Source of the DNA: Ficedula albicollis
Lineage: Eukaryota; Chordata; Aves; Passeriformes; Muscicapidae
Direction: 5' to 3'
Assembly (NCBI RefSeq): GCF_000247815.1
Contig: NC_021681.1
Location: 9,298,321-9,362,320, forward strand
DNA: 64,000 bases
Under the pieces are notes generated by a model. The model saw nothing but the letters and a program-made list of their open reading frames with translations. It was not told where the DNA came from and did no database searches. A program made the position numbers and the translations under genes. Positions 1-11,400 of the stretch are shown here, piece after piece (the stretch's first letter is position 1; each line of letters starts with the position of its first letter).

Positions 1-41
1 AAGAAAGAAATAGGAATTCCTAGATTGCTGTTTAGAAAACA

Positions 42-297
42 ATGATACTTATGAAGCAAGTCAATAACAACAACAACAATAATAATAATAATAACAACAA
101 CAATAACAATAATAATAATNNNNNNNNNNNNNNNNNNNNNNNNNNNNNNNNNNNNNNNNNNNNNNNNNNNNNNNNNNNNNNNNNNNNNNNNNNNNNNNNN
201 NNNNNNNNNNNNNNNNNNNNTGATACTTATGAAGCAAGTCAATAACAACAACAACAATAATAATAATAATAACAACAACAATAACAATAATAATAAT
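42..297. repeat. AAC/AAT microsatellite on both sides of an assembly gap
   Basis: A run of N covers 120-220. The 78 bases before it (from tgatacttatgaagc) are repeated directly after it, from 221. A trinucleotide AAC/AAT tract with identical flanks on both sides is typical of an unresolved or falsely duplicated gap edge. No gene is seen from 298 to 1498. Confidence 0.9.
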
Positions 298-1498
298 GAA
301 AAAAGAATTAGAACATACAAAACAAATGTTGCACAAAGCAATCACTCGCTACCTGCCAAACTATGCCCAACCAGTTTCAAAGAAGTGCTCCTGAACCAGC
401 TTTTTCCTACTTTATATACTGAGCATCTTGGCACACAGTATGGAATATCCCTTGGGTCACTGGGGGGGGTCAGCTGTCCTGGCTCTGTCCCCTCCCAAAA
501 TCTTGTGCACCCCCAGTCCACTCACTGGTGGTGTGGGGTGAGAAGCAGGAAAGGTCCTGACTGTGTAAATGCTGCTCAGAGGTGTCTAAAACATCCCTGT
601 GTTATCAACATTATTCTCATCCTAATTCCAAAACACAGCACTGTATCAGATACTAGGAAGAAAATTAGCTCTATCCCAGCTGAAACTGGGACATGTAAAA
701 CATTTTGTTTGCTGGCTTTCAGAGCTGTAGTTTATTGCTCTGCCAGCTACAGCAAATGGAAACTATAATAAAAAAAGAGGTTACTACTAGTCTCAAATAA
801 TCATTTAACTTAATGAGCTAGTTACTGTATATTAATTAAATCTAAATATCTAATTGAGAGGCTCTTTCTGAGATTGTTCCATGCCATCTGGTTAGCTTGT
901 TTTAAGTGACAAAGGAAATAAGTAATTACATTATCCCCCACCGAAAATCCCTTTTACCTTTCAGGCATTTTTGTAACTGCTTGTTTAGTTATGATAGTAA
1001 CTGAAAGCTCCAACTCCCAGGGAAGAAAGTGCCATTGACTTTACTGGGACACAAATTATGCACTATGAAATTAAACTTCAAATGTTTTGCTTAATCACTG
1101 TGAGTCTCAGCTCCCCTGTGCATGATTCTGACTGATTGGCTTTGGGAACAGCTCAAGAGCTAGGAGGAGAGGAGGGGAAAATGCAGAGAGGAGCAGAAAG
1201 GAGAGGAGAGATGTTGTGAGCACTGGAGTTCCTCACGAGGAGGAGGGACTTGAATCATAGTTGGGGCTCTGCCCAGTACCTGCAATGAGGGAGTGACTGC
1301 TTCCTGGGTTCCAAAATTTTGTTATTTGCCTAGTGTGGCTTCTCAGGAGAATTCCTAGGAAACAAATTCCCGTGATTGTGCAGACCCTACCGAAAGCCGC
1401 TGTCCTTAGAGCTCATCCGCTGCAATGAGCAGCAGTACTGCTGAGCGGCCTGCGGGTGGGCACAGTGCTGAAAGCCGTGCCCCCCCGGCTGCTCGCAG

Positions 1499-1819
1499 GG
1501 CAGATGATGTGGATGGAGTCCCTGCAGTGCATGCTGTACCTGTGCTCGCCCCTGCTCCGCACCCTGCACGAGCTGGAGGAGCGGCAGATGCACCTGGCCG
1601 ACATCGCGCCCCACGACGCCACCCGGGACCTGATCCTGCTCAACCAGCAGCGCCTGGCCGAGATGGAGCTCTCCAACCAGCTGGAGAGGAAGAAGGAGGA
1701 GCTGCGCGTCCTGTCCAAGCACCTGGAGGAGGAGAAGAAGAAGACTGAAGCTCTGCTCTACGCCATGCTTCCCCAGCACGTGGCCAACCAGCTGAAAGAG
1801 GGCAAGAGAGTTGAGGCAG
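1499..1819 (+). CDS. GUCY1B2: GUCY1B2 exon: end of PAS region and signalling helix
   Basis: The exon follows a C-rich tract ending in cgcag and starts in phase 1 (G|GG). It encodes [17 protein letters not shown], then [13 protein letters not shown], then a charged coiled coil ([20 protein letters not shown]) that links sensor and cyclase domains. The donor is gcag|gtgaat. The start is set by homology to the LKGQM junction of other beta-2 proteins, so the left edge is less certain than the right. The exon is GC-rich compared with the later exons. Confidence 0.85.
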
Positions 1820-4800
1820 GTGAATGAGCAGGATGCATTTGGGATGTGGGATTTGTGCAGCAGGGGATGGGCATAAGAGAGATTGGAGTGCTGGCTACTG
1901 CCCTGGAGTCCATTCTCTGCTTGTGACATCCATGTGTAGGAGGATGATCACAGACCCTTCATTTTGCTGATAATAAAAATTAGGCTATTCTGTCAAAAAA
2001 AGCTTTGGGAACTCTTTGCCAAAATTATTCCTTAGGTGGTGAAAGGTGGTAGTAGCTGCCCATTCAGTGAACAAAAGTCAGTGTTTCAAATCTGAGATTT
2101 TGGTTTTAACATGGGCATACAGGAAAACGAGGGCTCAGAAGTGAAGGGAATAAAGAAAGTCTTCTTTGCTAGAAAATTCTCTTACTACCTCTATGCTATC
2201 TATAGCGTAGATGTAGGATCATGATGATTCCCATTGTTATTAAGGGTAGCAATAACATGCTTAAATTCCCTTTAGTCAGCACATATATAAAATCAGGGAT
2301 AACAAGCTAAGTGTATCCTGTATATGGTGTATTCAGATGTTTGGGTTGTTTGAGATGTGCAATTATTCTTATATTTGATACATTCTTACATTGACACCTC
2401 TCCTTTGTCTCAGTATGACAACTGAGAGGCCATAGAATGATCTTTTCAGGCAAGTCTCAAACAGATTCCATGATTGTCCATGACAAATACCACTGCTCTT
2501 TGTACCCACAGGAGCGTCTCAGTATGATTATTACAACTGAGAGGCCATAGAATGATCTTTTCAGGCAAGTCTCAAACAGATTCCATGATTGTCCATGACA
2601 AATACCACTGCTCTTTGTACCCACAGGAGAGTTCAAGGAGTGCACTATACTCTTCAGTGATGTGGTGACCTTTACCAACATCTGTGCCCAGTGTGAGCCT
2701 ATTCAGATAGTTCTCATGTTAAATTCAATGTACCTGAGATTTGACAGGCTGACCACAGTGCACGATGTGTACAAGGTAGGTACTGAGCAAAAAAGGCTGC
2801 AGAAATCTCTGCTGTGTTTTTTTTTGTTTGTCTTTTGTTTTTGTTTGTTTTGTTTTTAAATGTACTTAAATCCTCTTCACCACAGCATGACTACTGATTA
2901 AACCATAAAATATTACCTATTTGTAGTGGCCACACAAACTGAAAAACAGGGAGAAGTGGAAATTATTGGACAGGAACTCAAGTTCTATTATAGGCTGAAG
3001 TCTCTTTCCTCAATGCCAGAATGGCTCTTCTTTCACATCTCTCTCCCTCCTTTCTCAAATGCCTATCCTACATGCAAAATTTGCCTAGTTCTTTTACTTA
3101 AACCTCTTCTAAATAGGTTCACTATGTCAATGTCTCTTTTGGTGAAAATAGCATTATAAGAAATACCCAGACAATAGCTAGATTTTCATTTCGTGGAGAT
3201 CTTCAGCAATGGTATCATCTCCTGCTCACCCCTACAGAGCACCAATTAGACCTAGACTGTACATGTGGTCTCCAAACTGTGCTGGAAAGATCAGAGCCCT
3301 GACTGGCCTATAATAATAGCATTATTAACACTTCAGAGGTACCAGGTTTGATGTGCTGAAGAGCAATTCCAAAGTTCCTGTCTGTCCCCAGCTCATTAAA
3401 TATTTAGGAAGGCAGAAATAGTGAAGGGTGAAATCCAAATCTTATTCATTCCTTGCTCAGGCAAGGCTTGCAGTTCACCCACAATAAATTGTACTGGGAA
3501 ATCAGAAGCATTTCTTCCTTGGCAAGGAATCTGTATTCAATAATTGAAGCATCCAGGATATGGCCCACAGATTTCAGGATAAATTAGCATCATATTCTGT
3601 CTAAATCATCCATCATAAGTAAATGATCTGTCACTATAATAATCTCCTTTTGAAGCCTGTATATAACTCCTATTAATGGTGAAGGAGGTTACTGGGGTAC
3701 AGAGAGCAAGGATGAGATTACTGTTGCAGGGAATTGGGAAAGAAATGAAATAGTGACATTGATCAAAGAAACTTGGCCCAAGTGTAAAAACATCTGAAGT
3801 TATGAATAAATCTTGTTAAATTAAATCTTCTACTAGGGCTGAAAAATAATTATCTATTTGCATTAGTAGCTTTTTACAGTTGTTTTTAATTTGTTACAGA
3901 AAATTACTGTATCACTGTGTGTTTGGCTGTGTGGTAGAAGGCATGGACAGGAACACCTTCTTTGAGATTGGTGTGCTGAACTGTTTTAAGTCGTTGTGTT
4001 AATGAACAAATCCAAATATTAAATTAAATGTTATATTAAATATTATATTAAATGTTTCCGCTCTCCTATTGGTGTTAATTTTTAAGAAAGCCAATTAGTC
4101 TAATCTAAAAGATCTCTTGTTTACTGCTGATAAATGGGCCAGTGAAGCCTCCCAAGAGCAGTTTAGAAAATTTCATTACTGTGTAACAGACTTTTACAGT
4201 GGATTTTAAACATACAAGAATTCTCTGTTTTGAACAGGTCTGTTCTATTCCCAGCAAAGTTTCTGGTATGGGAACAAAATCCAAAGTATTTCTCAGGTAA
4301 TATAACAGCTAGTTCAAGGAGACTGGATGACTGAAGGAGGACAAACCTTTCAGCATTTGTCTCACAGGCTGCAGCTGTTGTGGGAAAACAGCTGGTTGTA
4401 GGGAAGGATGCTCCCAAATTGTTTAGCTCACACTGTGCTCTGTGACATCCTGGAGACTGGAGGTTCCTTAATTTTGTGTGAACCTCTTAATCATAACCAA
4501 CAGTGAATGGGCTCCCTTGCTTTATTGTGGCTTTTAAAAATAAATTTCTCTCAAGTAAGAAATACACTTTTAGCACCAACTGTGAATTAGAGCTAATTAA
4601 TAACACTCACCTATCAGGTAACTCCTGGCTCAGGAGTCTGTGCCTCAGGCTAGCTCTTTGCATATAGGTCTGCCGTGGGTGAGAGGAAGGCAAACAGTCT
4701 GACACCTGCACAGCAGCCCTTTCTCCTTAGTGTCACTCACACTGGTATCTAAAGTGGGTCAAGTGAGCAGGGACAGAATGCAATGAAATTTTCAGTGTGG

Positions 4801-7800
4801 AGTGAAGGAAAGGATCTCCATCTCAAGGAAGCTCATGTGTGCTAAAGCTTTTCAGTGGTTGCAAGAGAAGCATGTTTTAAGAGAAAGGGGCAGTTGGTGC
4901 AGATAAGAAGAGCCCTGAGCAGCACTCGCTCACCTGAGTGCCAGAGCTGGCATGCTCATGTGCTTGTCCCCTCACTTGCAGGTGGAGACCATTGGAGATG
5001 CCTACATGGTGGTGGGTGGGGTCCCCGTGCCTGTGCCCACTCACGCTGAGCGAGTTGCTAATTTTGCCCTGGGCATGATAATGGCAGCCAAAGGAGTACA
5101 GAACCCAGTTTCTGGAAATCCTATCCAAGTAAGTTAACACAGAGGTGCGTGTGTGTCTGTGTGCTTCTTGTGCTGAGCTTCTGGTTAATGTATTGCAGAG
5201 CTGCTTCTGGCTCCTCTTTGGCTCTGGGCAAGGCCCACGTGGGCACATTTTCATGAAGAGCCTCTCCCTGTGGATATTTGATCCCATGCTGGTGTCCAGT
5301 GTTGTGCTGAGATGAACTTTTCGGTGGCTGGATAGCGTTAAGAAAGATGTCAAATACCAAGTGACGTTTCTGGGGGGTGTTTTATGTCTTTGTAAAGATT
5401 CGAGTTGGGATCCATACAGGTCCTGTCCTGGCGGGGGTGGTTGGAGAGAAGATGCCTCGTTACTGCTTGTTTGGGGACACGGTGAACATCGCCTCCCGCA
5501 TGGAGAGCCACGGCGTCCCCAGCAAAATCCACCTCAGCTCCAGTGCCTACCAGTGAGTAACTGATGGAACCTTCACCTGCCCAAACCCCCGCTGAAATCC
5601 ACTCCCTGGGCAGCTGCACCTTTCAGTGTAGACGGTGCTTAGTCACTCGTTTAAGCAGCTTGTAAAGGAAAGTCACTGCTTGTAATGGCTTCTATTTTTT
5701 TTTTCTAATTGTTCCAAATCTACTTACATATATAGAAGCAAAGAGATTTGAGAGTCTCCATCCTAGAAAGCAAAATATTAAAAAAAAATTGTGATAGCTT
5801 ATTTGGAAAAACTGATAAATTGATGTAGGTGCTAGAAGGAACATTTGGAACATTTAATAACAAAAGGTTTTAAATCTCTCTGATTGAGCATCATAATTTG
5901 CAGTCAAAGTTTTATTTACACTTACTAAGGATTATCTGCTTAAACAGCTATCCTCTTCATGCTGTAATTTACTTTCCAGAAACTCTTGTGTGTAAAAAAT
6001 TAATACTACATTTTCAAGAACTTTATGTATGCATAAAATCTGTGTGCAAGAGCGGAAGCAAAGACGAACTACAAAGGAAGGAGTACAACAACATTGTCTG
6101 GGCACATAGGAATGATGTTGGGAAAATGAGAACTCAGCTGGCTCCTAAATGGGCAACAAAGTTCAAAGGCAGCTTAAGGAGCTTCTGCAATGTTAGAATA
6201 TAAATAGAAACATGGACCTGCTGTGGCAGGTGATTTAGTGACAGTGCCCTGAGGAAAGGCTGAGTTACTCAAGGCCTCTCTTGCTCTGGTCTTCACTGAT
6301 GGGATATTCAAGGTCCCTGCACCAAGAGTCAGGGTTCAAGGAGGAGGTGAGCTATGGGTACTGGAAGAGGATCAGAGCAGGGTCTTTTGAGACAGCCCAG
6401 TCTCAAATGCTTGGGAGCAGAAGGGATCTGAGGTGATGAGAGCTGGGTGATGGCCCTGCAGAGCTGCTGCCTGTCAGCACCACAGCAGCTGAAGGAAGCT
6501 ACAGCTGTGTGGAAGAATGGCAAGGGGGACACGGTGAAACTGTAGGCTGATCAGCCCCATGTCAGTCCCGGTGAAAATCAAATGGCCATTTTTGGACACA
6601 TGAAAAAGGCAATTGGGAATAGCAAGTCTGGATGTAAAATAGATCAGTCAATCATGCTTGACGGTCCTGATTGCCTTCTCTGATGAAATGGCTGGGGATA
6701 ATTCTGGCTAGCTGATACTGGCTGCCTCAGCTCTTAATTTCTATTTACTGGTGAATAGGAACCCTCCAACATACTGAAGTATTTGACTATGTGAGCCATT
6801 AATTTTTGATCAGGCTGTATGTGTCAACCCATGAAAGCACAGCAGGCTTGAATAAACGGTTGAAACAAATCCTCAGTTGTTCACAAATTGAGACTTTTTC
6901 CCAGACTGTTGTGATATGATCATGCAGCTCTTTTAAAACATCAGTGTCATTTTTGTCTTCATTTTTCATGTGTCATTTTGCTTCTGATACTTTAGGTGCC
7001 TAAAATACAAGAATTTTGAGATTACTGAAAGAGGAGAAATAGAAGTAAAAGGCAAAGGGAAAATGCACACATACTTCCTCATTAGAAACAAATCTGCAAC
7101 TGAGAATGAGATTATGGGAAGGCCAATGAAAGATTTAGATTCTGGCCATGAATCTGTTCAGTCCATTCCAGAAGGCAAGACTGAAACTATGCCAAGTTCT
7201 CATCAGCCAGGTAGAGTCAACTCAACACATATTTTCCTCCTTGAACTAAGGAATGTTAATACAATCCAGTTAAATGTCCTTTTGTGTTCTTCTTTCAGCT
7301 ACTCAGACTCAGCAAAAGAAGGACCAGACCCCAGCTGTTGCAATGAAGTATGTTGATGGCCCCACAGATGCACAAAACAGCCTCAAAAGAAGAAACCAGA
7401 TGAAAGTTGGAGATTTAACAGGTATTTAGTTACCATCTCACAAAGACCACAGAACTAGAAAGTAACTGAGGCTAAATTTTGCAAGTTCTTTATATTCATC
7501 TTCTGAATAACCATAGTTTTACTCAAGCCAGAAATTAGTGCCAACATATACACATTACCCTTCTGCACAATCATTAGGGCCAGACAAATTTCACCTTTGC
7601 AGCAATCCCAGGTGTTGATTGTGCACTAGTGAGAAAGAAGCTGACAGCTGTCCAACCCCAGAGCTCTTTCTGGGAGTGCAAATAGGGTGGATAAACATTA
7701 GACAGCTCCTCACAGGGACAGACCCATGAACTGTTCATGCACACATCTTAGAAAAGAAGTAGTGATGGGGGAGCCTTACCAGCTCAGGAGAGACCTCAGT

Positions 7801-8278
7801 CCTGTCTTCTGCAGGACTCAGAAGGATTTATTGCCATGCTTGTGTTCTGTGACCAAAGTTCATTCTCCTTTGAGGTAGCTGATACTGAGAGATAACAGGT
7901 TTGATGCCATAACAACCTAGTCTAATGCAGCAAGTCTTGTAGTTCTATTTATGTGTTTTGTGGATTTTATACAGATTAAATATGTTGTCACTAATTACTA
8001 GGAAATATTTTGCTGCCTTCCCTCCCACCTGCTTAGATGTGGTGGTTAATCTAGTGTGTGGTGTGCTGACAAACAGAAACCTCCCTGGTCCTTAAGAACT
8101 CACACTGCAGGAGCGTTTCCTTTCAGGCAAAACTTGTGATTCCAAAAGCGATGGGAGTCTCCATGGCAACCAGCATGCAGATGATGGTCCTCGTCCTCCA
8201 AACCAGGCAAGAGTCAAACCTGCTGCTGAAGAGCCACAGAATAGAAATGTTCGCTCTAATTTTTGCACTTTACTCTAA
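1499..8278 (+). CDS. GUCY1B2: Guanylate cyclase soluble subunit beta-2, C-terminal 419 codons (5' partial)
   Basis: Seven exons join in frame: 1499-1819, 2627-2775, 4982-5128, 5398-5552, 6996-7210, 7299-7421 and 8127-8278. The product makes cGMP from GTP in the nitric-oxide pathway. In order, the sequence shows the signalling helix ([15 protein letters not shown]), the class III cyclase core and a variable tail ending in CTLL. Seen residues: metal-binding Asp in [10 protein letters not shown], Glu and Asp in VETIGDAY, Cys and Asp in [11 protein letters not shown], and the Asn/Arg pair in NIASRME. The beta-1 paralogue has Gly instead of the first Asp, so beta-2 alone carries a full catalytic set; rat beta-2 has been reported active without a partner. 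The CaaX box fits the prenylation motif known for rat beta-2. All introns are GT-AG with matching phases and no frame break is seen. In humans the locus is regarded as a pseudogene. The H-NOX and PAS regions lie upstream of the window. Confidence 0.93.
2409..2629 (+). repeat. 115-bp tandem duplication across a GUCY1B2 splice acceptor
   Basis: Sequence from 2420 to 2514 recurs from 2535 to 2629 at a constant 115-bp offset, including branch region, tract, AG and the first three exon bases. The upstream acceptor at 2511 would extend the exon by 115 bp and reach an in-frame TGA within about ten codons. The downstream acceptor gives the conserved protein. Confidence 0.9.
2627..2775 (+). CDS. GUCY1B2: GUCY1B2 exon: first metal-binding Asp of the cyclase
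   Basis: The acceptor is tacccacag|GAGAG and the donor ACAAG|gtaggt. It encodes [20 protein letters not shown] and [16 protein letters not shown]. The Asp in LFSDVV is the metal ligand that beta-1 lacks. The acceptor region is duplicated 115 bp upstream, described separately. Confidence 0.93.
4982..5128 (+). CDS. GUCY1B2: GUCY1B2 exon: guanine-recognition Glu and second strand pair
   Basis: Phase 0 exon of 49 codons with acceptor cacttgcag and donor CAA|gtaagt. It encodes [20 protein letters not shown] and then an amphipathic helix ending GNPIQ. The Glu of VETIGD is the family residue that selects guanine, and the following Asp lies at the active site. Confidence 0.95.
5398..5552 (+). CDS. 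GUCY1B2: GUCY1B2 exon: catalytic loop ([18 protein letters not shown])
   Basis: The acceptor is tttgtaaag and the donor CCA|gtgagt. It carries [15 protein letters not shown] and then [18 protein letters not shown]. This block includes the Cys for guanine recognition and the Asn and Arg that stabilise the transition state in class III cyclases. Confidence 0.95.
6040..6715 (+). mobile_element. Decayed CR1-like LINE fragment (ORF2 reverse-transcriptase region)
   Basis: The block lies inside a GUCY1B2 intron. Conceptual reading gives [20 protein letters not shown] near 6080-6140, and near 6545-6600 a degraded form of the CR1 segment usually read as YRPISLTSVPGKI. Bases 6660-6705 (cctgattgccttctctgatg) match the following CR1 segment. 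Many stops and shifts are present. The identification rests on remembered CR1 consensus. Confidence 0.6.
6996..7210 (+). CDS. GUCY1B2: GUCY1B2 exon: end of cyclase domain and start of tail
   Basis: The acceptor is atactttag, entering in phase 2 (CA|G), and the donor CCAG|gtagag. It encodes [20 protein letters not shown], the terminal strand of the cyclase fold, then a hydrophilic tail rich in Ser, Thr and Glu. The upstream intron holds a decayed CR1 fragment. Confidence 0.93.
7299..7421 (+). CDS. GUCY1B2: GUCY1B2 exon: hydrophilic tail
   Basis: It follows an 88-bp intron with a clean pyrimidine tract (tgttcttctttcag). It encodes a low-complexity basic stretch including [20 protein letters not shown]. 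It has no recognisable domain and is supported by phase continuity on both sides (1 to 1) and by position. Confidence 0.8.
8127..8278 (+). CDS. GUCY1B2: GUCY1B2 terminal exon with CaaX box CTLL
   Basis: The acceptor is cctttcag. The frame runs to TAA at 8276-8278 and ends VRSNFCTLL. Cys followed by two small or aliphatic residues and Leu is a type-I geranylgeranyl-transferase site, as in the prenylated tail of rat beta-2. That supports both the exon call and membrane attachment of this subunit, which other soluble cyclase subunits lack. Confidence 0.85.
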
Positions 8279-8460
8279 GTTTCTTACTTTTACATGAAAC
8301 AGAGGAATTTTATTATGATTTTGTGCATTTTGCTCTTAGGGAACTGATTTTGTATATAAGTACCACATGATTTTGTAAGAAAACCAAAAAACAAAACCAA
8401 AACAAAAAAAGACATTTCATCACAGTTTTCAGTAAAAATAAAAAAGTGGAGGAAATTTTT
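8279..8460 (+). other. GUCY1B2: Probable GUCY1B2 3' UTR with AATAAA at 8437-8442
   Basis: AT-rich sequence follows the stop. A canonical AATAAA hexamer lies 159 bp after it, but the downstream GU-rich element is weak. A later polyadenylation site, for example near the AATAAA at about 10660, cannot be excluded. Confidence 0.4.
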
Positions 8461-11400
8461 AAAATCCATCTACATGGGCCATATAATACTCTCAGTGGAG
8501 AAAGAAACCCTTGCAGGATGCTTTGAAGATGCATTTTCAGCCTGTGCCACATCTTTGAGTATCTTTGTAGAAATCATGTGTTGGTATCTGATGCAACAAT
8601 TGAGAAAGAGGTGACTCATCCAGCTAGAAATATTCCTACTCAAATGAGCACTTGCCATAAAAGAAACATTCCCTGAAGTGACCATCTGTCTTGACTCCTG
8701 CACAGCCAACAACTTCCCCATGTAATGCTAGCAGCGTTCACCTATGCTTTAACTGCAAAAACAGCCTAATGTCCTAAAGGATCTTTTGTTGGGTAAAGGC
8801 ATTATGAAGTGGAAGTGCAGAATAGATCTAAAAGAACCTGTATTTTTGCATCCTGAAGAGAGAATAATGTGTACTTGATAGCAGCCAACAGTAAAATAGA
8901 GCATCTGTGATCTCTGAACCAGCTTTACATACTGTGCAGAGAAGGACATGGGAATGGTGCAGTTGCAAAGCACCAGATTTGTCACAACACTCAAGGCCTA
9001 CAACCTATTTGAGATCTTCAAATGAGTTTCAAGTTTATTTCTCATTTTTTCACCCCAACTAAACAGAAAAAAATATTCAGGACTGCAGAAAGAGACTGTC
9101 AGTGCTGGAATTAATGTTGCTGTATCATTGAAAAGAACAGCATTAGAGATCAACATTACCTGGTATCAGAGGCTGCTCAACTGAAATACTTCTGTGCTGA
9201 CATGTGCTTAGATTGTGCCTGATCAGAAATGGAAGAGAAAAATTGAAGCTCATTTGTCAGGGATTTCAGAGAGAGGAGCAAAAATACAATGGATATAAAG
9301 GTTGTAGACAACATCATAAATTGTGCTGTCATTCCTATAAATGGAGCTTGGAGTAGGTGGGTGACTTTGACAGAAGATGTGCCCTGCACACTGATTTATT
9401 ACCTCTGGGTGTGGATTCATCGACTGAGGATGCAGGCATGAGACCAATGTGAACTCTGGGCAAGAACTCACTGGAGAAGGTGATAGTGTTACTCCTCCTT
9501 GACAGTCTGGAGCATCACATTTCCACCTGTGTGTCTGCAGCAAGAGCAATGCTCTTTAAACTCCAGACAGAGAGCTAAGACTGATGAAAGGCATCTCCTC
9601 CTCTTTATAGTATAGCCAGATGAAATTTCACCTGGTTAGATTTTTTTTTTCCAAATCTCTGAGACAGGATCTCAGCAGCTCAGTCTACAGAACACTTAGT
9701 GCAATTGGACCAGCAGAGGAGGATGCACAGAGTGAAACCATGGGTGCTGTGCTCCAGGGGTGTGGTCCCATGCAATGAATACCTGTCAGCTTTTGGAGCA
9801 CCTCACAGGCCCATCCTCTGACACAGCTTCATCCAGAAGAGATCCACTTGTGTGCTGTGAGACCACTCTACAGTGAGAAACAAACATGGTAAGTGGGTTT
9901 GAGCAGGAAATCCCCTCAGGAGTGTACTCCTGGCTGAGTGAAATGCTATTGCAGGCACACACCTTCCACCACACAGCTGAGCAGCACCATTCAGGGAGTC
10001 CAATTTTATGGATGGAAAGCTTTACTTATTTATTTGGATTTTGTTATCTAAGTATTGTTCATTATTTTGGCAAGGGAGTGATCTACTGTATGGTGATGCT
10101 GTGTCTAAGGGTTGCAATTTTTAAGCTGGGTATCAAGATTTCAAACACTGGACTCTTTGCTACCCTCAGACACACCATCTAAATATCACCTTCACTCTTG
10201 GGGAGTCCTCCTCATCATCCCAGTGCTCTTGGCTTTGTGCTTCTGTAGCACAACCACAGCTTTAAAAAGACTTTCCTGAAGAATGAGAATACCCAACTTC
10301 CCTCACAGTGATGTAAAAGTGAAGTAACAGTTAAATCAGCACTATCCCGGTGATTGAAGTCAAGAAGGAACTCTGACAAGGCTTTTGTGCCTCCAGCCTA
10401 GAGATGTGTTCCAGTACTCTTGACTAATCTTGCTGACGGAACAGAGAACACATCATTTAACAAATGGCAGTGGAGGACTCTGTCATTACTGGCATTTGCT
10501 GTGGACATCTAAAGCCACTTTAGTCCCAAGCACAGGTGTGACACAGGAGTTTACATCTCTCAGTGGCCAGTGTGAAGGCAGCAGGGAAGCTCTTGCTCTC
10601 TCTGGTGCTCCTGCAGTCCCACACCTGTGTGGCTGAACATCACTGACCACTTCTCTGAAATAAAGAATTTCCAGCTGGAAATGGTCCAACCACTCTGGCC
10701 ACCAGTGAATAGGATCTGGTGTATATTCTGAGGTTTAATATAGGTATACTACAGAGTTTTAGGCAGAAGCCCAGAACTCCTCTGAACTTGTATGGATCAT
10801 CTTGGGAAGAAGAAAGAAAAGAACTGTGGCTTAATTGCTGCCAGCATCTCTCTGTTCTTTAGCACTCGCTTTGCTTAAAGCTGCCCTTCTTGCACTGAAC
10901 AATCTATGGGTGTTTAATATTGGAGTGTTTTAATTGCCAGTAAGTGCTCCATGGTAAGTTACTTCATGCTGTACTGTGGTAACAATGGTGTGCTCAGTGG
11001 TTTCTCTGTGGCATCTGCTGCAATCTGGTTCTTCTGGAGGTGCAGAGCTGGGTCAAATCTGCACAACTGCTTCTAAGAATTAATGTGCCTGTGCATCATC
11101 ATGTGTTCTTAAATCTGTAGGCACTTGTAAAGACTACAGAAATATAATTAAATAATAAATCTTTTCATTAATATACCGACTGCCATTTGTCAATGACTAC
11201 TTTGATTCCTGTCCCTCTTTTCCCTTCCACCTTTTCTATTCTCTTTTTCCTCTAGGCCTACAAAAGTACTCAGTCTTTGTGTCAATCACATATCTACAGT
11301 GAATTGACACAAAAAGGGAGGGAGAATTCCCACCACTGCTTCATGGAAGCTGAGGCTTAGAAAAATTAAAAGTTGAGATTTTGAAAGCTTTCTAAAGCAT

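Noticed and set aside
1499..8278. Assignment of the plus-strand gene to GUCY1B1 or a receptor guanylyl cyclase
   Set aside because: The Asp in LFSDVV, the [20 protein letters not shown] block and the CaaX end fit beta-2. There is no kinase-homology or membrane segment upstream in the window.
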